A DNA stretch of 64,000 bases from Chaetoderma sp. LZ-2023a. Lineage: Eukaryota > Mollusca > Caudofoveata > Chaetodermatida > Chaetodermatidae. The stretch is from positions 43,999,914 to 44,063,913 of the forward strand of contig CM067373.1 in NCBI GenBank assembly GCA_034401795.1, read 5' to 3'. Position numbers and translations under genes: made by a program. Positions within the stretch are counted from its first letter, which is position 1. Each line of letters begins with the position of its first letter. Positions 1 to 10,700 of the stretch are shown in pieces. Under the pieces are notes generated by a model, which worked only from the letters and a program-made list of their open reading frames with translations, did not search any database and was not told the origin of the DNA.

Positions 1-778
1 AGACGGTATGAAGTGTGTTTAATTGTGTGAGGAGGGATTTGTAGAGCAATGTGACTTACAAGGACGGTATGAAGCATGTTTAGTTGTGTGAGGAGATTTG
101 TAGAGCAATGTGACTTACAAGGACAGTATGAAGCGTGTTTAGTTGTGTGAGGAGATTTGTAGAGCAATGTGACTTACAAGGACAGTATGAAGCGTGTTTA
201 GTTGTGTGAGGAGAGATTTGTAGAGCAATGTGATTTACAAAGACGGTATGAAGCGTGTTTAATTGTGTGAGGAGAGATTTGTAGAGCAATGTAACTTACA
301 GACGGTATGAAGCGTGTTTAATTGTGTGAGGAGGGATTTGTAGAGCAATGTGACTTAAAAACCCGGTATGAAGCGTGTTTAATTGTGTGAGGAGAGATTT
401 GTAGAGCAATGTGACTTAGAAAGACGGTATGAAGCATGTTTAATTGTGTGAGGAGAGATTTGTAGAGCAATGTGACTTAAAAAGACGGTATGAAGCATGT
501 TTAATTGTGTGAGGAGAGATTTGTAGAGCAATGTGACTTAGAAGGACGGTATGAAGCGTGTTTAGTTGTGTGAGGAGATTTGTAGAGCAATGTGACTTAC
601 AAGGACAGTATGAAGCATGTTTAGTTGTGTGAGATTTGTAGAGAAATCTGACTTACAAGGACGGCATGAAGCGTGTTTAGTTGTGTGAGGAGGGATTTGT
701 AGAGCAATGTGACTTACAAAGGTGGTATAAAGCGTGTTTAGTTGTGTGAGGAGAGATTTGTATAGCAATGTGACTTAC
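1..778 (-). repeat. ~60-bp minisatellite copied from exon 16's donor junction
   Basis: About 13 units of 57-62 bp, running off the window start. On the gene strand each unit contains the exon-16 end (cttcataccgtc) and then a donor, mostly gtaagtcac. A few units have lost the GT (ttaagt or ctaagt). The array begins exactly at exon 16. Reading through the first donor meets TAA at once, so use of a distal copy would truncate the protein. Confidence 0.92.
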
Positions 779-897
779 AACGACGGTATGAAGCCTCCCT
801 GATTAGGTTCCTCCACAGTTAAGGAGTCACCCTTCTCCATGCTTAACATATTACTTATTGCTTCATAATCATATTGCTCAGAATACTTATTTCGCAC
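779..897 (-). CDS. RyR: RyR exon 16 (S2-S3 cytosolic domain, continued)
   Basis: Thirty-nine codons plus two bases; acceptor gtatttcag, donor gtaagt. It encodes VRNKYSEQYDYEAISNMLSM then EKGDSLTVEEPNQGGFIPS, continuing KKK|V as in RyR (KRKV..KYG). The last ~18 bases and the donor recur in each unit of the array at 1-778. This is the last exon in the window. Confidence 0.92.
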
Positions 898-1371
898 CTG
901 AAATACATATATTAAACAACTTTTTACGCACCTAAAATAGAAACATTAAATAATAATCATTTCAATAAATTATTCAGTATTATATTATATTAGATATTGT
1001 GAGTCTCTATTATTTAACAACCAGGAAGTTAGTGACACTATTTACTTACATACTTAGTTTGTGGTACAATTCTATAACTTCTGTACACCAGTCTTTTCAT
1101 CATTTTTAAAGTGTAAAGCAAATGATTTCCTTTCTACCATTGCCCCATAATGGGAAGAGGGTATTGCATTCAGGTCAGTACACTAGGATTCTACAACTTT
1201 GGGCATGATCATAAAACATCTGGAAAATCTGGGTGAAAATCTGATAAAAGTCTGAAAAATCCTAAAACCTTTTACAATGTGACAAACATGGGAGGATGAG
1301 GGTTTGTAGTCTCCGATTGCTCTTGTTTCTTCTTATTTACATAAGATAAGTTTTTTTTTATTAAAACAAAC
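898..1371. other. intron 15: AT-rich, small dispersed repeat
   Basis: No gene signal. Bases about 1120-1260 (around ctacaactttgggcatgat) resemble 51530-51620, so they are a degraded dispersed repeat. Confidence 0.6.
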
Positions 1372-1545
1372 CTTTTTCTTGACAAATTTATCCCAGTACA
1401 TTTCCGGAAAGCAGGATGTACTGAGTACTAGTTTATCCCAGTGTGACTTGATATCGTCATCACTCGGCTGTTCTGCGATCCACAAACCCTCAAATTCTAG
1501 TTTACGTGCAATCTCTTTCTCGCGCTTGAAGATGACAAGTGGCAC
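1372..1545 (-). CDS. RyR: RyR exon 15 (S2-S3 cytosolic domain)
   Basis: Fifty-eight codons, phase 0/0; acceptor tctacag, donor gtttgt. It encodes [31 protein letters not shown] and [13 protein letters not shown], one of the best conserved RyR segments. Confidence 0.98.
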
Positions 1546-1714
1546 CTGTAGATGATCAACAAAATAAGTCACGTACAATAAAACTTGTGCAGATCACCTG
1601 CTTTACGGCCACAAATGATTGTGGTTCTTTAAGACAGGTGGTAAGCAACCACCAACATTGGCCACCTAAACATAATAAGATAAACGTTGTTAAACATTAT
1701 AGAGTGAACATTGC

Positions 1715-1950
1715 ATTATCCCTTTAACACTCTTGGCGTCCCAAAATGGCTTCGGCAGTGGTCTTGAGAAATTTCCATTTGCCGACCAATAGAAGACTAT
1801 TTTAGAAAATTTGCCACTGAAATGACTGGATCGATAACCGCGCCAGTCATGTGGCAAATTTTCAAAAATTAGTATTCTCTTCGTCTGCAAATGGACATTT
1901 TCTAAGAGAAAATTCAAATTTCCTTGATGGTTAAGGGGTTACGTGGCTAC
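1715..1950. repeat. hairpin element family 1, copy a
   Basis: Two arms around a central block (cgataaccgcgccagtcat) form a near-perfect inverted repeat. The arms carry the family motifs tgaaatgactgg, agaagactattt and atggacattttc. The outer ends resemble ttaaccctttaa and its complement. Confidence 0.85.
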
Positions 1951-2042
1951 CTCATGGGGACTGTTTAGCTGCCACTAAAGACAGGTGGTCTCATCAAACA
2001 AGGCACTCAACAAAGTGCTTAGGGGCCATCAGAAGACAGTGC

Positions 2043-2272
2043 TTTAACCCTTTAACACTCATATCAGCCAAAAATGGCTTCAGCAGTCGCCTTGAGAACT
2101 GGCCATTTGCAGAGCAAAAGACAAATTTTGAAAATTTACCACTGGAATAACTGTAGCCAGTCATTCCAGCGATAAATCGTCAAAAATAGTCTTCTCTTGG
2201 TCTACAGATGGAAATTTTCCATGAGAAAATTAACATTTTCTTGAACAAATTCGATGGTTAAATGTTTAAGAC
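2043..2272. repeat. hairpin element family 1, copy b
   Basis: Starts taaccctttaacactcatat, has the same palindromic core (ggaataactg...cagtcattcc) and arms as copy a, and ends in a gttaaatgttt-like tail. The two lie in tandem in intron 14. Confidence 0.85.
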
Positions 2273-2295
2273 ATGTGGTCCTACAATCACCAGTC

Positions 2296-3616
2296 TTAAA
2301 GGACAATTCCGGGATGATAAAAAGTGTGCTTTATTTGAAAGATCATTACATGTTTAATGAAATTGCGCCAGACTAATAACCAGATAGAAATAGCGTAACC
2401 AACTATCGCTAGATAAATTCGGTAAAATCGACAATTTTTCGCACATCGGGGCGCTGCCATTTTATCGCGCCTAGCGATGTCAGCTCTGCACCACCACTAT
2501 TGCTATGACTGGAGGAGCGAGGCCAGTAGATGCGGGTATATATTTTAAGGAAGTATACGTAAACGATAATAGCAAACGAACCGCTGAAACGATTCCAATG
2601 ATTCGAGGATCTCTAAATAGGTGTCGACCTCGGGATTAATATGATGTAATGGATGTTAATATCGGACAAGAGGTTCAAAAGACTGGAATATATAAAAAAT
2701 TATTCATCTAAGATACGATCTGAGAATATGTTATCCTTTTTTTGGTAAAATTCAGCATGAGATGGTTTTGTCACGCAGACTCTATCTTTGCATATTGTCA
2801 TTAAATTGGAGTGTGCTTAAAGCTGAAAGAAATGGCTATTTGCCTGACCAATTATAATTTTGCTCACGTGAATATTGCCAAAGATATCACCAAATGAATT
2901 AACATTTTGACACAAAATCTGGGAATTTTCATAGCTGATCGATATTGCCCGGCAAGCTGTAGTAATTTCAATAATTAAGATATTTTGATGGAATTTTTCC
3001 CGTTATGTGATAACATTGTAAAGCTTCGGCACAGCAAATTCTGTCATTGTAGCTGTAATACTCATTCTGATATGGGATGATGGATAGAGCGTATCCTGAA
3101 ATTTTGGTTTGAAATTTTTCTGGCTTAGTTTTTCCCGCAGAGTGTAACTTTTGAACCACTAGGCCGATTCTAACATCCCTCGCATTGGATAAATCTTCGA
3201 ATTTGCAGCTACAGGTAGGTATCAGAATTATTACAATCGATTCTGTGGTTCTGGCAATATTATCATATCATGTTTTCTTGGAATATATATTTATAATGCC
3301 TGCGACACACTATAACGGTATCTTGAGTCGGCTGAGTAATTTGACAATATGCAGGTGTCAAGTGTGCCACTTCATTTAACCCTTATCGCATAGTGTAAAA
3401 TGTGTAATAGCCTACTTACAGAGGTGTCAAAATTCATTACTTTAACCAAAATCTTAACAGTAAAAGAGTACGTTGTTATATTATTTTTATTTCATAAAAT
3501 GTGTAGTTTTATTGAAATCTATTTCTTGTTTGTGATCTCCTTTAAGAATGCCAATAGGGTAACTACTAAACCTAGTAGGAGATATTTTACTGTATTATCT
3601 AGTACATAAGCCTCAC
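2296..3616. other. rest of intron 14: no gene seen
   Basis: AT-rich intron. A 63-codon minus-strand open frame at 2968-3159 has no start context, homology or splice support and is not called. A mildly GC-richer patch at 2300-2540 may be a degraded repeat. Confidence 0.5.
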
Positions 3617-3799
3617 CTTGAGACAATAATAAGCAACAAGCATGGAGAATGAGACGACAGAATGAAGGAATGCAACGATACGCATGACTGGTTCCAGGTA
3701 ACTAACATCCTCCTCAATCATCACAGTCTCTTCCACGGCATCATCAAGTTCTGTACCGTTACCTCCATCGCCATCACTCCCGTCAGATACTTTGGATAC
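3617..3799 (-). CDS. RyR: RyR exon 14 (S1-S2 loop and helix S2)
   Basis: Sixty-one codons, phase 0/0; acceptor gtactag, donor gtgagg. A luminal acidic/Gly loop (VSKVSDGSDGDGGNGTELDD) precedes EEDVSYLEPVMRIVAFLHS and SMLVAYYCLK, matching the family's EESTGYMEP...LHT...YYCLK of S2. Confidence 0.95.
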
Positions 3800-3869
3800 C
3801 TAGTACAGCGAAACAGAAAAACAAGACATCAGTGTTACACTGACATGCTATTGGCAAAGATCTTGGCAT

Positions 3870-4745
3870 TTTGCATTTCTAAATGCAAATCTAGCTTGGT
3901 ATCAAGATCACAATGATCTTGACCTCAAAAGTCTCAATGTCTGTGCTGCTTCTCCTGCTTGATGTAACTATATGATGATGCTTAGTTCCAATAACGTGGC
4001 CAATTCTGAGAGAAAGGCCAGATGAGCTAAGCAGAACCAAACTGTTAGTTTGCATTTTATAGAAATGTTACAATGACCGTGACCTCAATGTCATTGTACC
4101 TCATATAGCTAAACATGAACAAGGTAAATTCAAGTAGGGTGAACAAATCCTGAGATATAAGGCAATATGTTGAGCCAAACTAAAAATTTAACTGAAAAGA
4201 ATAGTCTTATATTAAGGTCACAGTTAACTTGACCTTTGACCTCAACAAGATTGTGGTGCATCTGGTTGATATATGTAACCATGTGTCCAAGTTTAGTCAC
4301 AACAAACTGAACCAATCCTTAGATATAAAACGATATGTTGAACAAAACTAAAAACCTAAACAATATAGTTTTATACCAAGATCCTGGTGGCCTTGACCTT
4401 TGACCTCAATATGCTTGTGTTCCATCCGTTTGATATATGTAATCATGTGTCCAAGTTTAGTCCCAATAGGGTGAAACCATGCCGAGATATAAGAGGACAT
4501 GTTGAGCTAAACGCAAAACTTAACCGTAAAGAGTAAAGTTTTATACCAAGGTCACAGCGACCTTCAACTTTGACCACCTTCAACTTTGACCGCATGACCT
4601 CAATATCATTGTTCTCCATCCCCTCTATATAAGGAAGCATGTGTCCAAGTTTAGTCCCAATAGGGTGAAACCCTGCTGAGATATATAAAGGTAACAGACA
4701 GATGGAACCCACCGATATATGGGCGAAAATTCTAATTTTCGCCAA
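3870..4745. repeat. dispersed repeat rich in AGGTCA/TGACCT
   Basis: Four or so diverged units of about 200 bp, each with gtccaagtttagtcc..., gagatataa and clusters such as ggtcacagcgacct and tgacctttgacctc. A related block occurs at 31860-32600. No coding signal. Confidence 0.75.
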
Positions 4746-4779
4746 TAACTACATCATTAATTAACTGTTTAACCCTTTG

Positions 4780-4940
4780 AACCCTGAATTCCAAGAATCC
4801 TAATTTAAACACAATCCTACAGGTAAGATGTTGAATCTTTTGAAACTAATTTGACAGGAACCTGGTCCTGCCCTAGACAACAACAGCTCCCAGTCAAATT
4901 AGTTTCAAAATACTCAACAGAATGATTATTAAATCATAAA
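4780..4940. repeat. hairpin element family 2, copy a
   Basis: Inverted arms around a short loop: gaaactaatttgac and gtcaaattagtttcaaaata, preceded by aaccctttgaaccctgaat. Same family as the copies listed at 45535-45670. Confidence 0.8.
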
Positions 4941-5269
4941 GGATTTTGGTGTTTTGGCCTTTCACGTTTAACAGATTAAGCCTGTAATGGTTAGATTTGG
5001 CCCTATTGAATGTCCAATTGCAGGCCAAGGTCATTAAGACATGTGTAGGTTTTTTTACCACTAATCTTAAAGAACCACCTGTTTGGCTGAAAAGGCAGGT
5101 GATACTTATATACATGTCTTACACTACAGTACACGGATCAGTAAACTATAAATGCACAACAGAGGAACGTATTTCTAGCCATGCCTTACCATTTCTATGC
5201 TCAGTCGTTTGATTGTGACATTACGACGCGAGCATCCATGGTTATACGGGACACATACCTAAACTCAAA

Positions 5270-6230
5270 GCAATCATAAGCTCTCTGGTGATTCTATCTT
5301 CTTGCAGTTATGGCCAAAAGGTGTATTCCGGTATGCACTTTGTGACTCTGTGACCTGGATATAGTGACCCTGTGACCTAGATATTTGAACGTTTGGCTCA
5401 AAATTAAGTTTCTAGCCACCCATTATATCAATGTGTGTGCCAAATTTGGTGATTATACCTACTTGCATTCCTGATTTATGGCTAAAAATGTGTTTCTGGA
5501 TGCACTTAGTGACCCTGTGATCTAGACATTTGAACTTTTGGCTCTAAATTAAAAAGTTCTAGCCACTTATAATATGAATCTATGTGCCAAATTTGGGGAT
5601 TATACCGACTTGCGTTCCCGATTTGTGGCTAAAAATGTGTATTTCGGTATGCGCTAGTTACCATGACCTAGATATTTTAACTTTTGAACTGAAACAAATT
5701 TTTTGTTCTAGCCAACCGCAATATGAATGTATGCTACTGATTTGGTGATTCTACCTTCTTGCATTGCAAATTTAGATGAAAAAGTGTATTCCGGTAATCC
5801 CTAAGTGACCCTGTGATCTCGATAATTTACCCTTTTGACTCCAAATTAAAAATGTTTCTAGCCCCTCATAATATTAATCTATGTGCCAAATTTGGGGATT
5901 ATACCTACTTGCGTTCCAGATTTGTGGCTAAAAATGTGTATTTCGGTATGCACTAGTGACCATGACCTAGATATTTCAACTTTTGAACTGAAACAAATTT
6001 TTTGTTCTAGCCAACCGCAATATGAATGTACGCTACTGATTTGGTGATTCTACCTTCTTGCATTGCAGAGTTATTGACAAAAATGTGTATTCCGGTATTC
6101 ACTAAGTGACCCCAATTTTTTACCCTTTTTTCTAAGCCCTCTTATAATATCAATGTATATGCCAAATTTGGTGATTCTACCTATTAGGACTCCCAAGATA
6201 TGCCTCGAATAAACAGACAGACAGATGGCC
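5270..6230. repeat. tandem dispersed repeat (~190-330 bp units)
   Basis: Repeating phrases include gtgaccctgtgacctagata, tgccaaatttggggattata and gcattccaga-type spacers; the end is aaacagacagacagatggc. It fills the intron between exons 13 and 14. No coding signal. Confidence 0.75.
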
Positions 6231-6292
6231 TTTGGCGGCGTGAGTAAATATGATGTCAGATTGTCCCCCGCTATTGTACCCATTATTCTCAC

Positions 6293-6379
6293 CTTGTAGA
6301 AGAGGAGAATGATGTTGATGATGAACACTAGCGCCAGGGCTATATACTTGAAATTGTAGAAGTTACGAGCAAAGATACT
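6293..6379 (-). CDS. RyR: RyR exon 13 (transmembrane helix S1)
   Basis: Twenty-nine codons, phase 0/0; acceptor ttttctttcag, donor gtgaga. It encodes SIFARNFYNFKYIALALVF then IINIILLFYK, the S1 helix with the RyR hallmarks ARNFYN and ILLFYK. Confidence 0.97.
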
Positions 6380-6554
6380 CTGAAAGAAAAAATGATAACA
6401 GAATTATATATAAGCTTATCACACCACCACCGACGACTGGTGCGTGTGCTGCATCAGTGAACAAACAATTTTTTTCTCTTTATATATCAGGGTATTTATG
6501 CATCATAGGGGCTCTCCATAGCGGCAATATGATTCTAGGTGCCAGTAAGTTGTT

Positions 6555-7300
6555 CATCCAGAAAAAACCTGTCTGAAGTGACCACCTTATGGAGCCACAG
6601 TAAAACCTGTCTTAAGTGACCACCTTATGAAGCCACAGCAAAACCTGTCTTAAGTGACCACCTTATAGAGCCACAGCAAAACCTGTCTAATGTGACTACC
6701 TTATGGAGCTACACTAAAACCTGTCTAAAGTGACTACCTTATGGAGCCACTCTAAAACCTGTTTGAAGTGACCACCTTATAAAGCCACACTAAAACCTGT
6801 CTTAAGTGACCACCTTATGGAGCTACACTAAAACCTGTCTGAAGTTACTACCTTATGGAGCTACACTAAAACCTGTCTTAAGTGACCACCTTATAAAGCC
6901 ACACTAAAACCTGTCTTAAGTGACCAGCTTATAGAGCCACACTAAAACCTGTCTGAAGTGACCACCTTATGGAGCTACACTAAAACCTGTCTGAAGTGAC
7001 CACCTTATAAAGCCACACTAAAACCTGTCTTAAGTGACCACCTTATAAAGCCACACAAAAACCTGTCTGAAGTGGCCACCTTATGGAGCTACACTAAAAC
7101 CTGTCTGAAGTGACCACCTTATGAAGCCACAGCAAAACCTGTCTGAAGTGACCACCTTATAGAGCAAAGGTAAACCTGTTCAAGTGACCACCTTATGAAG
7201 CCACAGTAAAACCTGTCTGAAGTGACCACCTTATGAAGCCACAGTAAAACCTGTCTGAAGTGACCACCTTATGAAGCCACAGTAAAACCTGTCTGAAGTG
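6555..7300. repeat. 38/39-bp minisatellite in intron 12
   Basis: About 19 units with core aacctgtctgaagtgaccac followed by cttatgaagccacagta. The same family occurs in the opposite orientation at 45790-46330. It is not derived from either flanking exon. Confidence 0.92.
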
Positions 7301-7515
7301 ATCAAGACTATTTTTGTAAATTTACCACTGAATTTTTTTCCACCGGCTTGAACATAAAAGGCGTAATAATGGCAATGAAAATTTAATTTTTACTTAGCCA
7401 GTATCTATCTGCAGGCCCAAAGAAGAGTATTTTTTAATATTTACCATTAGAAAGACTGGTTCGGTTACCGGCTCTGGCTCGGTTACTCAAGGTGGTAAAT
7501 ATTAATAAATACTCT
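7300..7515. repeat. hairpin element family 1, copy c
   Basis: Core actggttcggttaccggctc with arms agaagagtatttttta and its complement; more diverged than other copies. Confidence 0.7.
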
Positions 7516-7576
7516 TCACTAGGCCTTTCAAATAGCCATGTCTGAAGACCACTGCGAAGTTGTTTTTGGTCAGTTT

Positions 7577-7601
7577 GATCTCTCTCTCCCTCTCCCCCTC
7601 T

Positions 7602-7635
<34 letters not shown>

Positions 7636-7636
7636 G
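7577..7636 (-). repeat. CT/GA simple repeat beside the exon 12 donor
   Basis: A (CT)n tract, reading as (GA)n on the gene strand, begins about 15 nt into intron 12. Purine-rich tracts here can act as splicing enhancers in other genes; any such role here is inference. Confidence 0.85.
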
Positions 7637-7649
7637 TCTGGATACTCAC

Positions 7650-7746
7650 TAGAATGTATTTAACATAATCAAAGTTCTCCTTATCAACCTGAACTTCGTC
7701 TTCTTCACCAGCAGCGAGACCTCCTTCTTCTCCATATGAGCCGCCT
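7650..7746 (-). CDS. RyR: RyR exon 12 (Gly/Glu linker leading to S1)
   Basis: One base plus 32 codons; acceptor catgtatag, donor gtgagt. It encodes GGSYGEEGGLAAGEEDEVQV then DKENFDYVKYIL, corresponding to the acidic stretch just before S1. Its acceptor is the last of about 140 near-identical copies in the adjoining 43-bp array. A GA-rich tract lies 15-75 nt downstream of the donor. Confidence 0.88.
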
Positions 7747-10700
7747 CTATACATGACAAAACACACTCACATAGTTAATCAAGCCGCCTCCACACATGAC
7801 AAAACACACTCACATAGTTAATCAAGCCACCTCTATACATGACAAAACATACTCACATAGTTAATCAAGCCGCCTCTATACATGACAAAACATACTCACA
7901 TAGTTAATCAAGCCGCCTCTATACATGACAAAACACACTTGCATAGTTAATCAAGCCGCCTCTATACTTGACAAAACACACTCATATAGTTAATCAAGCC
8001 GCCTCTATACATGACAAAACATACTCACATAGTTAATCAAGCCGCCTCTATACATGACAAAACATACTCACATAGTTAATCAAGCCGCCTCTATACATGA
8101 CAAAACACGCTCACATAGTTAATCAAGCCGCCTATATATATGACAGAACACACTCACATGGCTAATCAAGCCGCCTCTATACATGACGAAACACACTCAC
8201 ATAGTTAATCAAGCCACCTCTATATATGACAGAACACACTCACATGGCCAATCAAGCCGCCTCTATACATGACAAAACACACTCATATAGTTAATCAAGC
8301 CGCCTCCACACATGACAAAACACACTCACATAGTTAATCAAGCCGCTTCTATACATGACAAAACATACTCATATAGTTAATCAAGCCGCTTCTATATATG
8401 ACAGAACACACTCACATGGCTAATCAAGCCGCCTCTATACATGACAAAACATATTCACATAGTTAATCAAGCCGCCTCTATACATGACAAAACACGCTCA
8501 CATAGTTAATCAAGCCGCCTATATATATGACAGAACACACTCACATGGCCAATCAAGCCGCCTCTATACATGACAAAACACACTCATATAGTTAATCAAG
8601 CCGCCTCCACACATGACAAAACACACTCACATAGTTAATCAAGCCACTTCTATACATGACAAAACATACTCACATAGTTAATCAAGCCGCCTCTATACTT
8701 GACAAAACACACTCATATAGTTAATCAAGCCGCCTCTATACATGACAAAACATACTCACATAGTTAATCAAGCCGCCTCTATACATGACAAAACATACTC
8801 ACATAGTTAATCAAGCCGCCTCTATACATGACAAAATATGCTCACATAGTTAATCAAGCCGCCTATATATATGACAGAACACACTCACATGGCTAATCAA
8901 GCCGCCTCTATACATGACAGAACACACTCACATGGCCAATCAAGCCGCCTCTATACATGACAAAACACACTCATATAGTTAATCAAGCCGCCTCCACACA
9001 TGACAAAACATACTCACATAGTTAATCAAGCCGCTTCTATACATGACAAAACATACTCATATAGTTAATCAAGCCGCTTCTATATATGACAGAACACACT
9101 CACATGGCTAATCAAGCCGCCTCTATACATGACAAAACACACTCACATAGTTAATCAAGCCGCCTCTATATATGACAGGACACACTCACATGGCTAATCA
9201 AGCTGCCTCTATACATGACAAAACATACTCACATAGTTAATCAAGCCGCCTCTATACATGATAAAACACACTCACATCAAGCCGCCTCTATACATGACAA
9301 AACACACTCACATAGTTAATCAAGCCGCGGCGCCTCTATACATGATAAAACACTCACATAGTTAATCAAGCCGCCTCTATACATGACAAACATCCTCACA
9401 TAGTTAATCAAGCCACCTCTATACATGATAAAACACACTCACATAGTTAATCAAGCCGCCTCTATACATGACAAACATCCTCACAAAGTTAATCAAGCCG
9501 CCTCTATACATGATAAAACACACTCACATAGTTAATCAAGCCGCCTCTATACATGACAAAACATACTCACATAGTTAATCAAGCCGCCTCTATACATGAC
9601 AAAACATACTCACATAGTTAATCAAGCCGCCTCTATACATGACAAAACACGCTCACATAGTTAATCAAGCCGCCTATATATATGACAGAACACACTCACA
9701 TGGCTAATCAAGCCGCCTCTATACATGACGAAACACACTCACATAGTTAATCAAGCCACCTCTATATATGACAGAACACACTCACATGGCCAATCAAGCC
9801 GCCTCTATACATGACAAAACACACTCATATAGTTAATCAAGCCGCCTCCACACATGACAAAACACACTCACATAGTTAATCAAACCACTTCTATACATGA
9901 CAAAACATACTCAGATAGTTAATCAAGCCGCTTCTATACATGACAAAACATACTCATATAGTTAATCAAGCCGCTTCTATATATGACAGAACACACTCAC
10001 ATGGCTAATCAAGCCGCCTCTATACATGACAAAACATATTCACATAGTTAATCAAGCCGCCTCTATACATGACAAAACACGCTCACATAGTTAATCAAGC
10101 CGCCTATATATATGACAGAACACACTCACATGGCCAATCAAGCCGCCTCTATACATGACAAAACACACTCATATAGTTAATCAAGCCGCCTCCACACATG
10201 ACAAAACACACTCACATAGTTAATCAAGCCACTTCTATACATGACAAAACATACTCACATAGTTAATCAAGCCGCCTCTATACTTGACAAAACACACTCA
10301 TATAGTTAATCAAGCCGCCTCTATACATGACAAAACATACTCACATAGTTAATCAAGCCGCCTCTATACATGACAAAACATACTCACATAGTTAATCAAG
10401 CCGCCTCTATACATGACAAAACACGCTCACATAGTTAATCAAGCCGCCTATATATATGACAGAACACACTCACATGGCTAATCAAGCCGCCTCTATACAT
10501 GACGAAACACACTCACATAGTTAATCAAGCCACCTCTATATATGACAGAACACACTCACATGGCCAATCAAGCCGCCTCTATACATGACAAAACACACTC
10601 ATATAGTTAATCAAGCCGCCTCCACACATGACAAAACATACTCACATAGTTAATCAAGCCGCTTCTATACATGACAAAACATACTCATATAGTTAATCAA

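Noticed and set aside
2968-3159. 63-codon minus-strand frame in intron 14
   Set aside because: No recognisable motif, and exons 14 and 15 join in phase without it.
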